Of a stretch of DNA of 64,000 bases, positions 34,496 through 43,317 are shown in pieces. Both the position numbers and the translations under genes were made by a program. Under the pieces are notes generated by a model. That model was not told the origin of the DNA. It saw only the letters and a program-made list of their open reading frames with translations, and searched no databases. This DNA comes from Fodinicola acaciae (GTDB lineage: Bacteria; Actinomycetota; Actinomycetes; Mycobacteriales; HKI-0501): NCBI RefSeq assembly GCF_010993745.1, contig NZ_WOTN01000002.1, positions 124,001 to 188,000 of the forward strand, read 5' to 3'. Within the stretch, counting starts at the first letter, position 1. Every line of letters begins with the position of its first letter.

Positions 34496-35833
34496 ATGAA
34501 AGGTTTCGAGTGGTGCAGGAGTACGGGCACACTGTTGGCGACCGCGGCGGTGGCGATCGGATTCGCCAGTCCGGTGGCCGCCGCCGGCTACCAGGATCAG
34601 CTGCCGCCGTCGCCAGGCGCGTCGTGCCAGCCGCAGTCGACGCTGGGCGGTACGCACCTGACGGCGAGCCAGGTCGCGCGGTATGCGCTGAGCGCCGGAT
34701 TCGACAAATCGCACGCGGTGACCGCGGTCGCGGTCGCGCTGGCCGAGAGCGGCGGATGGACCAGGGCGGTGCTGCTGAACACCGACTGCACCCGCGACCG
34801 CGGGCTCTGGCAGATCAACAGCTACTGGCATCCGGAAGTCACCGACGCGATGGCGTTCGACCCGGCGAAAAACGCCGCCGCGGCATACCGGATATCCGGC
34901 CAAGGGTCGGCCTGGACGCAGTGGTCGACCTACAACAACGGAGCCTACAAGGCACATCTCGATGAGGCGCAGGCCGCAGTCTACGGCCAGACGACCAGGA
35001 AATTCGACCCGAAGGCGGTCCCGTCCGGGACGTTGTTGCGTGAACCGTCCGGTGCGATCGCGGTGTCGGTGGGTGGCGCTCCGGCGGTGTTCGCCAGCAA
35101 TGCCGAAATCAAGGCACTGGGATACGGCGGCGACACCGTCTACCCGGTTTCTCGCGGGTTCTTCGGAAAAATGCCGGGTACGCCGCGCGAAACGACACTG
35201 ATCCGGAACAGCGCGTACGCGACGGCGCTGGTCGTGGACGGGTGGAAGGTTCCGTTCGTCAGCAACGCCGAGATCGCCGCCTCCGGATACAAAGGCCGCC
35301 CGGTGATCGCCACGCCGGCGCGTTTCTTCAATGCGATTCACACCGGTCTTGCCAACGGCGCGCTGATCCGTAACTCGCGCAGTGTGGCGGCGGTTGTGGT
35401 CGGTACGGGCAAGGTCGTTTTCAACAGCAATGCCGAAATCGACGCGTCGGGTTACCGAGGCCGCCCGGTCGTACGGGTGCCGGACCGGGTTTTCGACTCA
35501 CATCGCTCGACGATCCCGGACGGTTCGCTGGTCAGCAATTCCCAGCACGCGGTCGCATTGGTGGTCGGCGGTGCGCGGGTGGTGTTCCTCAACAACGCGG
35601 AAATCGCGCACACCGGCTACAAGGGTCGCCCGATCGTACGCGTCCCTGACCGTGCCTTTGCCGGCCTCGCCCGGCCGATGCGCAACGGGACTCTGGTCAG
35701 GACACCGCCCAGCTCGCACGTCTGGGAAATCGTGAACGGCCACAAGGTGCTCGTCACCCGGCACAGCGGCCCCGTCTCCACCATCCCCACCCGCGTCCTC
35801 AACGGCATTCCTACCGAACAAGGAAAATCATGA
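34496..35833 (+). CDS. Secreted lysozyme/transglycosylase-like protein with 55-residue repeats
   Basis: The 445-residue protein has a signal peptide (residues 1-30, cleavage after PVAAA). A lysozyme-like domain follows (about 55-165): ALAESGG with likely catalytic Glu84, DRGLWQINSYWHPE and STYNNGAY. Four tandem repeats of exactly 55 residues start at 178, 233, 288 and 343, with a shortened fifth unit from 398. Each repeat has the core VV-G-VVF-SNAEI-ASGY-GRPV and then VPDRxF. The enzyme should cleave peptidoglycan glycan; the repeats probably bind wall or surface polymer. ATG 34496 has GAGGGGAG ahead. The stop overlaps the next gene (ATGA). Confidence 0.85.
   Translation: MKGFEWCRSTGTLLATAAVAIGFASPVAAAGYQDQLPPSPGASCQPQSTLGGTHLTASQVARYALSAGFDKSHAVTAVAVALAESGGWTRAVLLNTDCTRDRGLWQINSYWHPEVTDAMAFDPAKNAAAAYRISGQGSAWTQWSTYNNGAYKAHLDEAQAAVYGQTTRKFDPKAVPSGTLLREPSGAIAVSVGGAPAVFASNAEIKALGYGGDTVYPVSRGFFGKMPGTPRETTLIRNSAYATALVVDGWKVPFVSNAEIAASGYKGRPVIATPARFFNAIHTGLANGALIRNSRSVAAVVVGTGKVVFNSNAEIDASGYRGRPVVRVPDRVFDSHRSTIPDGSLVSNSQHAVALVVGGARVVFLNNAEIAHTGYKGRPIVRVPDRAFAGLARPMRNGTLVRTPPSSHVWEIVNGHKVLVTRHSGPVSTIPTRVLNGIPTEQGKS
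35027..35833 (+). repeat. 165-bp tandem coding repeats, array 1
   Basis: Four complete 165-bp units and a partial fifth encode the 55-residue modules. The first unit and its preceding linker (FDPKAVPSGTLLREPSG) are almost identical to the start of the array in the next gene, whereas units within one gene differ more. This indicates duplication of the whole array between genes after the repeats had diverged. Confidence 0.85.
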
Positions 35834-37344
35834 AGATCCAGAGTGGACTGATCGCGATAAGCGCGATGGCCGGGATCGGTTTGGCCGTTCCTGCCCAGGC
35901 CTTCAGCGCGCCGGCCATCGTACGACCGGCCAGCGCGGTCAATGGCAAGATCACCCGGTCCGAGGTGCTGACCCGCTCCAAGTCGTGGATCGACGAAAAG
36001 GTCCCGTACAGTCAGGACAACAACAGCCCGCACGTGAACAAGTACGGCTCCTACCGCCGCGACTGCTCCGGATTCGTCTCGATGTCCTGGCACCTGAGCT
36101 ATTCACGGACGACCGCCGACCTGCCCGACGTGATGCATCCGATCGCGCGCAAGGATCTCAAACCCGGCGACGCGCTTCTGCTTCCGCACACTCACATCGC
36201 ATTGTTCGTCGGCTGGGCCGACGGCGCGCACACCCAGCCGGTCGTACGTGAGGAATACGACTATGGTCACGTCGCCGAGCAACGGGTCTGGGCAGCCGCC
36301 AAGGCGGGCAACTACACGCCCGAGCGGTACGACAACATCGTCGACGATGCCGTCCGCACGTTTGATCCGAAGGCCGTTCCGTCCGGGACGCTGTTGCGGG
36401 AGCCCTCGGGTGCGATCGCGGTGTCGGTGGGCGGCGCTCCAGCCGTGTTCGCCAACAATGCGGAAATCACGGCGCTGGGATACGCCGGCAGTCCGATCTA
36501 CCCGGTGGCTCGCGGATTTTTCGCGAAAATGCCGAGTACGCCGCGCGAAACGACGTTGATGCGCAACAGCAGATACGCGACCGCGCTGGTCGTTGACGGT
36601 TGGAAAGTCCCGTTCGCCAGCAACGCCGAGATTGCCGCGTCCGGCTACAAAGGCCAACCGGTGATCGCCACTCCAGCCCGTTTCTTCGACACCGTTCACA
36701 CCGGTCTGCCGGACCGTGCGCTGATCCGCAATTCGGGTAATGTGGCGGCGGTCGTGGTCGGTACGGGCAAGGTCGTTTTCAACAGCAACGCCGAAATCGA
36801 CGCGTCCGGCTATCGGAGGCACCCCGTGGTACGCGTACCGGACCGGATTTTCGACTCTCACCCCACGAGCATCCCGAGTGGGTCGCTGGTCGGCAATTCC
36901 CACCATGCCGCGGCCGTGGTCATCGGGGCCGGCAAGTACGTCTTCGCCAGCAACGCCGACCTGGCCAGCGCCGGTTATCGGGGCCATACCGTGGTAGAAA
37001 TCCCGGACCGCTCGTTCACCAATCTCAGCACCGGAGTGCCGGACGGTTCGCTGGTACGCAATTCGGCGGGTGCCGTCGCGGTGGTGGTCGGTGGGGCTCG
37101 GGTGGTGTTCGAAAATCACGCCGAAATCGTGCACACGGGTTATTCGGCCAAGCCCATCATCCGTATTCCGGATCACGCTTTCGCCGCCCTGGCCCGGCCG
37201 ATGCGGGACGGCACGCTGGTGAAATCACCGGCGAACTCGACGATCTGGGAAATCGTACACGGCCACCGGGTCGCGGAAGCCGGAAAGCACGGGACGGTCT
37301 ACACCATCCCCACTCGCGTCCTCGACGGAATCCCACGCAAGTAA
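35830..37344 (+). CDS. Secreted NlpC/P60-like hydrolase with 55-residue repeats
   Basis: The 504-residue protein has a signal peptide (1-24, AQA cleavage). An NlpC/P60-type domain follows (about 40-175): YRRDCSGFVSMSWHLS with catalytic Cys79 and LLPHTHIALFVGW with His122; the KPGDAL motif precedes it. Five 55-residue repeats start at 186, 241, 296, 351 and 406, with a short sixth from 461. It should cut peptide stems or amide bonds in the wall. Its start overlaps the lysozyme-like gene by four bases, so glycan- and peptide-cleaving enzymes with the same targeting region are made together. Confidence 0.85.
   Translation: MKIQSGLIAISAMAGIGLAVPAQAFSAPAIVRPASAVNGKITRSEVLTRSKSWIDEKVPYSQDNNSPHVNKYGSYRRDCSGFVSMSWHLSYSRTTADLPDVMHPIARKDLKPGDALLLPHTHIALFVGWADGAHTQPVVREEYDYGHVAEQRVWAAAKAGNYTPERYDNIVDDAVRTFDPKAVPSGTLLREPSGAIAVSVGGAPAVFANNAEITALGYAGSPIYPVARGFFAKMPSTPRETTLMRNSRYATALVVDGWKVPFASNAEIAASGYKGQPVIATPARFFDTVHTGLPDRALIRNSGNVAAVVVGTGKVVFNSNAEIDASGYRRHPVVRVPDRIFDSHPTSIPSGSLVGNSHHAAAVVIGAGKYVFASNADLASAGYRGHTVVEIPDRSFTNLSTGVPDGSLVRNSAGAVAVVVGGARVVFENHAEIVHTGYSAKPIIRIPDHAFAALARPMRDGTLVKSPANSTIWEIVHGHRVAEAGKHGTVYTIPTRVLDGIPRK
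36385..37344 (+). repeat. 165-bp tandem coding repeats, array 2
   Basis: Five full units and one partial unit. Units 1-3 correspond one to one with units 1-3 of the upstream gene. Unit 4 (SNADLASAGYRGHTVVEIPD) has no close counterpart there, and unit 5 matches upstream unit 4. So the arrays differ by gain or loss of one internal unit. Confidence 0.85.
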
Positions 37345-37353
37345 CGGAAACCG

Positions 37354-37383
37354 ACAGGCGCGCCGCGACCGCGGCGCGCCTGT
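37354..37383. terminator. Bidirectional GC-rich terminator
   Basis: ACAGGCGCGCCGC and GCGGCGCGCCTGT form a perfect 13-bp stem around GACC. It lies between the convergent ends of the NlpC/P60-like gene and the secreted-protein gene, so it probably ends both transcripts. Confidence 0.8.
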
Positions 37384-37389
37384 GCCGTA

Positions 37390-37917
37390 TCAGGACAGGG
37401 ACCTGGTGCTCAGCCGGTTGTCGTGGCCTGGCCCGAGGTTCAACACGGTGGCCCACACATGCGCGGCGCCGTCGGCTGGTACGTCCAGCAGGGCATGGAA
37501 GCCGTGTGCGCTGCCGTACGCGGGGAACTCGCGCGCGACATCGGGCCGCTTGACGCTGGCGGTCACCCGGTAGACCTTGGCGCCGACGGTGATCCGCAGT
37601 GCGACCGGGCCGGTGGTGTCCGGGTCGATCGCCCATCCGGCGACCTCGACCTGCCGTGCGTGGTTCACCAGCACAGCAGACTCGAAGTTGCCGGTTGGGT
37701 CGAAGCCGCACGGATCGCCCGGCGCGACCGGGCGCTTCGCCGAAGGTGGAGGTGGGGCAAGGTCGCCGCCGCTCTCGATCTGCCACCCGCCCGGCTTGCC
37801 GGGCGGCTCGGAACAGGCATCGTGCGGCACGGCCGCCATTGCTGGCGTACCCGTCCCGATCGTCGCGGCAACCGCGACACAGGCCAAAAATCGTTTACCG
37901 ACGCCAGAAAGTCGCAT
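37390..37917 (-). CDS. Secreted protein of unknown function
   Basis: The 175-residue product has a signal peptide (residues 1-28, GTPAMAA cleavage) and a single Ig-like beta-domain. The sequence HARQVEVAGWAIDPDTTGPV then FPAYGSAHGFHALLDVPADG matches the module found in multiples in actinobacterial secreted and wall-associated proteins. Two Cys (DACSEP, DPCGFD) could form a disulphide. ATG 37917 has GGGGAGAGG 7 bases ahead. It may bind wall or act as a surface module; the function is not known. Confidence 0.7.
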   Translation of the reverse strand: MRLSGVGKRFLACVAVAATIGTGTPAMAAVPHDACSEPPGKPGGWQIESGGDLAPPPPSAKRPVAPGDPCGFDPTGNFESAVLVNHARQVEVAGWAIDPDTTGPVALRITVGAKVYRVTASVKRPDVAREFPAYGSAHGFHALLDVPADGAAHVWATVLNLGPGHDNRLSTRSLS

Positions 37918-38059
37918 TGGCAGGCCTCTCCCCAGGAATGCGTGCATACGGTACGGCATGCTGTCAACATGACGACCGACCACGCGACGCATGACACTCG
38001 CCGGACGGTCGAGTTCGCCACCAACACCGTCGTACGCCCGCACGAAACGGGGTGAGCCG

Positions 38060-41000
38060 GTGGCAGACGTGCCGTTCGCGACCTGGCTGCGGACCACCCG
38101 GCAGGCGGCCGGGCTGAGCCAGGCGCAGCTCGCCGACCGTTGCGGGCTGAGCGTCCGCGCGATCCGCGATCTTGAGCGCGGCCGGGTCCGTACGCCCCAG
38201 CAGGCGACCGAGAAGCGGTTGGTCGAGGCGCTGGAGGGCGAGCTGTCGATCACCATCGCCGGGCCGCTGGAGGTGCGCAAAGGCGACACGCCGATCGCCG
38301 TCACCTCGCCCCGCCGGCGCGCTCTGCTCGGCTATCTCTGCCTGTACGCCAACCAGACGGTGCCGGTGGACAAGCTGCTGGAGACGGTCTGGCCGGATCG
38401 CGACGTCCCGGCCGTCGAGCCGCTCCACCAGGAGATCTCCCGGCTGCGGCGGTTGCTGCGGGGCCAGCGGAGCGTCCGCATCGACCACACTCCAGGTGGA
38501 TATCGGCTGGTCGCCGAGCCGGAAGCGATCGACCTGCCGCGGTTGCGAGCGCGGCTGCGGGAAGCCGGTGCGCTGGCCGAGCAGCGGCACCTCACCAGGG
38601 CGTACGCGATCTGGGACGCCGTGTTCTGTCGCCCGCCCGGTCAGCTGCTCGCCGATCTGCCGCAGTTCGCCTCTGACCCGGCCGTCCAGGCGGTCGCAGC
38701 GGAGCTGGCGCGCGCGGCGATCGCGTTCGGCTCGACCGCGACCACGCTCGGGCGGGCCGACCGGGCCGTCGACCCGCTGCTCGCGGCGCTGCGTACGGAT
38801 CCGTTGGACGAAAGTGTCTGCGCGGCGGCGATGCGGACGCTTGCCGCCGCTGGACGGCCGGCAGCCGCGTTGGACCTCTACCGGCAGACCCGCCGCGGCC
38901 TGTCCGCCGAACTGGGCATCGAACCCAGCGCCGACCTGCAGCGGACCTACGAGGAGCTGCTGGCGGCGACCGGCGCGGAGCCGGCTCCGGGCACCGGTGC
39001 GCCGGCGCAGTTGCCGGCCGACGTGCCCGACTTCGTCGGCCGGGCCAGCGAAGTCGACCGGATCCGACAGCATCTCGCCGCGGCCGGCGGTGCGGCCCCG
39101 GCGCTCGCGGTCGTCACGGCGGCCGGCGGTTTCGGGAAGACGGCGCTGGCCGTACACGTGGCGCACCGGATCCGCGACCGCTATCCCGACGGGCAGCTGT
39201 TCATCCAGCTGCGCGGCGCGAGCGGCCAGCCGGTCGAGCCGGCCGACGCACTCGCCTCGCTGCTCTACTCGCTGGGTGCTCGCGACATCCCCACTGGCCT
39301 GGACGACCGCGTACGCCTCTTCCGCACGCTTCTCGACGGTCGTCAGATGCTGCTGGTCCTCGATGACGCCGGCGACACCGCGCAGGTGCGCCCGCTGGTC
39401 CCCGGCTCGCCGAGCTGCGCCGTTTTGGTCACCAGCCGGCGAAACCTGGCTGGCCTGCCGGGTGCCGAGTCGATCGGGCTGCGTCCGCTGGAGCCCACCG
39501 AGGCGGTCGACCTGCTCGCCCGCATCACCGGTGTCGGCCGGGTCGCCGTCGAGCCGGACGCGGCCACCTCGCTCGCGGCGGCTTGCGGCGGCCTGCCGCT
39601 GGCCGTACGGATAGCCGGTGGCCGCCTCGCCGCCCGGCCGAGCTGGCCGCTGGCCACCTTCGCCGGCCGGCTCGCCGACTCCAGCCGGCGGCTGGACGAG
39701 CTGCGCCTCGGTGACCTCGCCGTACGCGCGTCGCTGCAGCTCGGCTACGAAGCTCTGCCGGCGGACCAGGCGATGGCCTTCCGGGCCTTCGGGTCATGGC
39801 CGGACAACGACATTCCGCTCGAGTTCGCCGCCGCGCTGCTGGCGATGCCGGTCTCGCCGGCCGAGGATCTGCTCGAGGCGCTCGTCGATGTCCATCTGCT
39901 CGACTGCCCCGAGCCGGGCCGCTACCGGATCCACGATCTCCTGCACACGTACGCCGCCGAACGGCGCGCCGAAGACGACTCCGCCAGCGTGCGGGAAGAA
40001 GCCGTCGTGCGGGTGATGGCGTTCAGCAGCAGTACGGTCGAGCACGCCCTCGCGGTCATCTATCCGAACCGGACCCCGGAACGGCCGGAGGACCACCGCG
40101 ACAGCCCGCACCAGCTGAGGTTCGACGCCTACGCCGACGCTCGTGGCTGGCTGGATCGCAGCTTCGACACCCTCGTCCTGCTGGTTCGCCATCAGGCGGC
40201 CGAGCGTGGGCCGGGAGCCGACACCGCCGGGTTTCTGGCTCTGTTGCTCACCCGCTATTGCCAGCTGCGCGGCGACTGGCGCGCGTACGAGCAGATCGCC
40301 CGCCTCGGCCTGGCGCTGGCGACCTACACCGGCGACGAGCGCCTCGCCGCCCGCATCCGCATCGGGCTCGCCGGGTGCCTGGACAACCAGTACCGCAGCA
40401 CGGAGGCCGCACCTCTGCACCACAGCGCGCTCGCGTACTTTCGCGGCAGCGGCGATCGGCTGAGCGAGGCTCGCGTGCTGATCAACCTCGGCAGCTCGTA
40501 CGGGCGCCAGCAGCGCTACACCGAGGCGGAGGCGCACTTTTCCGCCTGCCTGCGGCTGGCGACCGAGCTGGGCGACCGGCAGCTGCGGATCCGCGTACTG
40601 ATCAACTTCGCCGAGACGCTGAACCACACCGGTGACTATCCGGCCGCCCGCCGGCACGCCGAGCTGGCTGTGGATCTCTGCGAGGAGTCCGACGAGCACG
40701 TCGGCCGGGCCAACGCCATGAGCACGCTGGGCGAGACGCTCACGCGACTGGGTGACCACACCGCGGCTGCCCGTACGCTAGCGCAGGCGCTGGAGCTCGC
40801 CAGGCAAACCGGCGACCGTGGTTGCGAAGCCGAGACCAGCACCCGGATGGCCGCGCTGTCCCGACAGCTCGGCGACTACCGCACGGCGATCGGGCACGCC
40901 CAATGGTCACTGGGCATCTACGACCAGAACGAAGACCTCTTCGGGCGGGCCGAAACGCTCAACGAACTCGGCCGGATTTTCCAGCAGGACGGCCAAACCG

Positions 41001-41107
41001 ACAACGCCGTACGGAACTGGCGGGCCGCCGCGGCGATTTTCGCCGACCTCGGCGCACCAGAGGCCGCCGCCGTCGCCGGACTCCTGGAGCCGCTGACCGC
41101 CCGATAG
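38060..41107 (+). CDS. AfsR/SARP-type regulator with N-terminal XRE HTH, BTAD, NB-ARC and TPR domains
   Basis: The 1015-residue product starts with an XRE helix-turn-helix (residues 5-60: LRTTRQAAGLSQAQLADRCG, LSVRAIRDLERGRV). It continues with a winged helix and BTAD domain (about 65-300: RRRALLGYLCLYANQTVPVD, DPLDESVCAAAMRTLAAAGR, LSAELGIEPSADLQRTYEEL). The NB-ARC ATPase has P-loop AAGGFGKTALAVHV (about 355) and MLLVLDDAGD. TPR repeats follow to the end (ARVLINLGSSYGRQQRYTEA, GRIFQQDGQTDNAV). Such STAND proteins switch on secondary-metabolite or differentiation genes. The usual SARP lacks the leading XRE domain. GTG 38060 is preceded by a GGGGTGAG site. Confidence 0.88.
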   Translation: MADVPFATWLRTTRQAAGLSQAQLADRCGLSVRAIRDLERGRVRTPQQATEKRLVEALEGELSITIAGPLEVRKGDTPIAVTSPRRRALLGYLCLYANQTVPVDKLLETVWPDRDVPAVEPLHQEISRLRRLLRGQRSVRIDHTPGGYRLVAEPEAIDLPRLRARLREAGALAEQRHLTRAYAIWDAVFCRPPGQLLADLPQFASDPAVQAVAAELARAAIAFGSTATTLGRADRAVDPLLAALRTDPLDESVCAAAMRTLAAAGRPAAALDLYRQTRRGLSAELGIEPSADLQRTYEELLAATGAEPAPGTGAPAQLPADVPDFVGRASEVDRIRQHLAAAGGAAPALAVVTAAGGFGKTALAVHVAHRIRDRYPDGQLFIQLRGASGQPVEPADALASLLYSLGARDIPTGLDDRVRLFRTLLDGRQMLLVLDDAGDTAQVRPLVPGSPSCAVLVTSRRNLAGLPGAESIGLRPLEPTEAVDLLARITGVGRVAVEPDAATSLAAACGGLPLAVRIAGGRLAARPSWPLATFAGRLADSSRRLDELRLGDLAVRASLQLGYEALPADQAMAFRAFGSWPDNDIPLEFAAALLAMPVSPAEDLLEALVDVHLLDCPEPGRYRIHDLLHTYAAERRAEDDSASVREEAVVRVMAFSSSTVEHALAVIYPNRTPERPEDHRDSPHQLRFDAYADARGWLDRSFDTLVLLVRHQAAERGPGADTAGFLALLLTRYCQLRGDWRAYEQIARLGLALATYTGDERLAARIRIGLAGCLDNQYRSTEAAPLHHSALAYFRGSGDRLSEARVLINLGSSYGRQQRYTEAEAHFSACLRLATELGDRQLRIRVLINFAETLNHTGDYPAARRHAELAVDLCEESDEHVGRANAMSTLGETLTRLGDHTAAARTLAQALELARQTGDRGCEAETSTRMAALSRQLGDYRTAIGHAQWSLGIYDQNEDLFGRAETLNELGRIFQQDGQTDNAVRNWRAAAAIFADLGAPEAAAVAGLLEPLTAR

Positions 41108-41293
41108 CGGCACCGCGACCGGCAGATCCGCGGAAAACTGCCGGATGCTCCAGGCATGGTCCTCATCCGTGCTGGTCAACGCCGGGGTGTCAAAGGCGGA
41201 CGGACGGCAATGCCGAGGCAAGTCGTCGTACGCCGCGTCGCCCCAAGGTGGACACCTAGGCCCTAGCCGGTCAGCTTGCTGTGGGAGATCGAG

Positions 41294-42124
41294 ATGAGCC
41301 TTCAACGCACTGAGCAACGCCGCCTCGGCTGCTGGACGCGCGGAAGCGTCAAAAGCGGCCTGTATTCCGTTCAGAAGACCGACACGTACCAGACTTACGC
41401 GATCACGCTGAGCCGGCCGGCGGAGGGCTCCGCGGTCGTCCAGGTCTCGTGCCCGAAGTGCCGCCGTCAGGTCGACGTTTCCGTTGCGTGCCAGCGGGAG
41501 ACGCGCGGTGGGCAACTCGGCAGGATGGCGGTCGGCGTCGCCGGGCTGATCATCTTCGGTCTGGCTCTCGCCACGAACATCTCCATCGGCTGGGACACTC
41601 CCAGCTGGACCCTCCCCGGCGTACCGCTCGGATTTCTGCTTGCGCTATGCGGATTCGGCTTCGGGGCGGCGTACGACGGCATATCTGTCGACAGGAAGAG
41701 TTTCCACAAGATCTTTCCGGCGAAGACCAGTCAGCCCAGGCAGAAGCAGCGCCCCGAGGTCCGCCGACTGACCGGTGCGCGTCGGGGGATCGGGCTCGTG
41801 ATGGCCTGCGTCGGGATCCTCGCACTGGTGGCGGTGATCCCGCTCCTGGTCCTCACGTTCATCGGTGTCGGCAATCCGACGCTGCTGAAACTGGCGCTGG
41901 GAGAAACGTTTTTGGCCTCGGTGCTGCTGATCGGCGGCGCTGGCGTCGACGGTCAAACGGCGTTTGCCGCGGTCGTCTGCGCGCTAGCCGTCCTCGTCGT
42001 CACCATCCCGCTTTTCCTTGTCGGCCTGACCGCCGTCGGCTGGGGCGGGATCCTGCTCGTACTGCTCCTGTTCGTCGTCGCGCAGACGTTGTCGGCGATT
42101 TCCCGGCGTCGACAGCAAGACTAA
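41294..42124 (+). CDS. Membrane protein with cytoplasmic zinc-ribbon-like pair
   Basis: The 276-residue product has a soluble N-terminal domain with VQVSCPKCRRQVDVSVACQR (CxxC plus a third Cys). Hydrophobic segments then occur at about 85-100, 112-128, 165-190, 205-225 and 230-268. No known transporter motif is seen. ATG 41294 has GGGAGATC ahead. Relatives are unknown to me. The preceding 187 bases contain CCTAGGCCCTAG at 41256-41267, resembling the ends of the miniature elements. Confidence 0.6.
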   Translation: MSLQRTEQRRLGCWTRGSVKSGLYSVQKTDTYQTYAITLSRPAEGSAVVQVSCPKCRRQVDVSVACQRETRGGQLGRMAVGVAGLIIFGLALATNISIGWDTPSWTLPGVPLGFLLALCGFGFGAAYDGISVDRKSFHKIFPAKTSQPRQKQRPEVRRLTGARRGIGLVMACVGILALVAVIPLLVLTFIGVGNPTLLKLALGETFLASVLLIGGAGVDGQTAFAAVVCALAVLVVTIPLFLVGLTAVGWGGILLVLLLFVVAQTLSAISRRRQQD

Positions 42125-42315
42125 AGCTTGAGTTTTAACCTCTGGGTTGGTGAGTGGTTCCGCGCCACTGGACGCCCGACGGCTGGCAACCTGAGGATCC
42201 CCGGCCGGCCTACCCTGCTCCGAGAGCCGCCATCCGGGTCATTGTCCGGCAGTGCAGCGACTGGGTGATGTCTTTCCAGCCATCGGCGGCGCGGACCGGC
42301 GCGGAAGGTGGCGAA

Positions 42316-42337
42316 GGGGTCCACTATATAGGACCCC
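42316..42337. repeat. Inverted repeat and element-like sequence upstream of the DUF3558 gene
   Basis: GGGGTCC and GGACCCC flank ACTATATA. Just after it, at about 42349-42374, TGTAACGTTAAATGTCTGTC parallels the left end of the element at 53.4 kb (TGTAACGCTAAATGCCCGTC). The rest of the 42125-42480 gap shows no gene. It looks like a left-end remnant of the same element family. Confidence 0.5.
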
Positions 42338-42480
42338 CACAGGCGCGTGTAACGTTAAATGTCTGTCTTGTGAGCCAAACAGGTGAAACTCAAGTAAAGC
42401 GTACGCATGAATCTGATCTTCATCGCGGAGCGAAAACCCGCGACCAGATGAACCAGCAGGTAAAGGAGTTTGAGCACCAG

Positions 42481-43095
42481 ATGCCGCACCGCACCATTCG
42501 ACTCGCCGCAGCTGTCGTCGCCACAATCAGCTTGTTCGCCGTCTCCGCCTGCGGCGGTAGGGCCGGCGGGGCCGGAGGGACTGCTCAGCCACCGGCCACC
42601 GCGGGCTCGAGCGCTCCGGCTGACAGCAGCGGCTCGGGACCCAGGGTTCCGTCCCCACTGCCGACCAAGGACTTGATCGCCAACCCGTGCAGCGTGCTCA
42701 ACGCCTCGGAGGCAGAACAGGTCGGCCTCAAGTATCCCGGCGAGAAGAGCACCGGCGTGCTGAACGGCTGCCGCTGGACGTCCTCCGGAAGCAACCTGAA
42801 CTTCGTCAACAACACGCCGATCGAGCAGAACAAGCACGGGATCAGCGACATCTACGACCAGAAGGCCCAGCAGGCCTACTTCGAACCCACCACGATCAAC
42901 GGCTACCCGGCCGTCTTCGCCGCCACCCGGGACAGCCGCTCGAACGGCATCTGCACCCTCTGGGTCGGCGTCACCGACCAGCTCGCCGTCTCGGTCCTCC
43001 CGAACATCAGCATTGGTTCGAACAAGAAGGACCCCTGCGGCATCGCGAAGAAGTTCGCCACCGCGATGATCGGACATCTCCAGGGAGCGTCGTGA
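42481..43095 (+). CDS. DUF3558-family lipoprotein
   Basis: The 204-residue product has a lipoprotein signal (ATISLFAVSACGG, lipobox VSAC with Cys at about 21) and a low-complexity linker rich in Ala, Ser and Pro. The DUF3558 domain follows: NPCSVLNASEAEQVGLKYPG, LNGCRWTSSGSNLNFVNNTP, NGICTLWVGVTDQLAVSV and a final DPCGIAKKFATAMIGHL. Conserved Cys pairs are present. These are surface lipoproteins of actinobacteria with unknown role. ATG 42481 is preferred; AAAGGAG lies 12 bases ahead and ATG 42448 is also in frame. Confidence 0.82.
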   Translation: MPHRTIRLAAAVVATISLFAVSACGGRAGGAGGTAQPPATAGSSAPADSSGSGPRVPSPLPTKDLIANPCSVLNASEAEQVGLKYPGEKSTGVLNGCRWTSSGSNLNFVNNTPIEQNKHGISDIYDQKAQQAYFEPTTINGYPAVFAATRDSRSNGICTLWVGVTDQLAVSVLPNISIGSNKKDPCGIAKKFATAMIGHLQGAS

Positions 43096-43317
43096 TCGTC
43101 ACTCGACCTGAGCCCGCGTGGACAGCGTGACGCTGGTTTCCAGCACGATAGCCGCTGAAAGCAACAGATAAGCAGCACGCCGCCGATGGTCGAGGCGGTG
43201 AGGTCTGTCCGCCGGCCGGTACGCGGTCAGACCTCGGTCCGGTTTGTGCCAGCTGCGGGCGGCTGAGCCAAGACAGCGTGGGGTCAACGGCTCCGGGTCG
43301 GTCGGGTCGGCGATGCT

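Noticed and set aside
35027-37344. The 165-bp repeats considered as a CRISPR or a non-coding satellite
   Set aside because: The period is a multiple of three, the frame is kept throughout, and differences are mostly protein-conserving, so they are coding repeats. No CRISPR-like short repeats with unique spacers occur in the window.
37964-39166. A 400-codon minus-strand frame opposite the AfsR-like gene
   Set aside because: It is composed of Arg-, Gly- and Gln-rich low-complexity sequence typical of antisense frames in GC-rich DNA.
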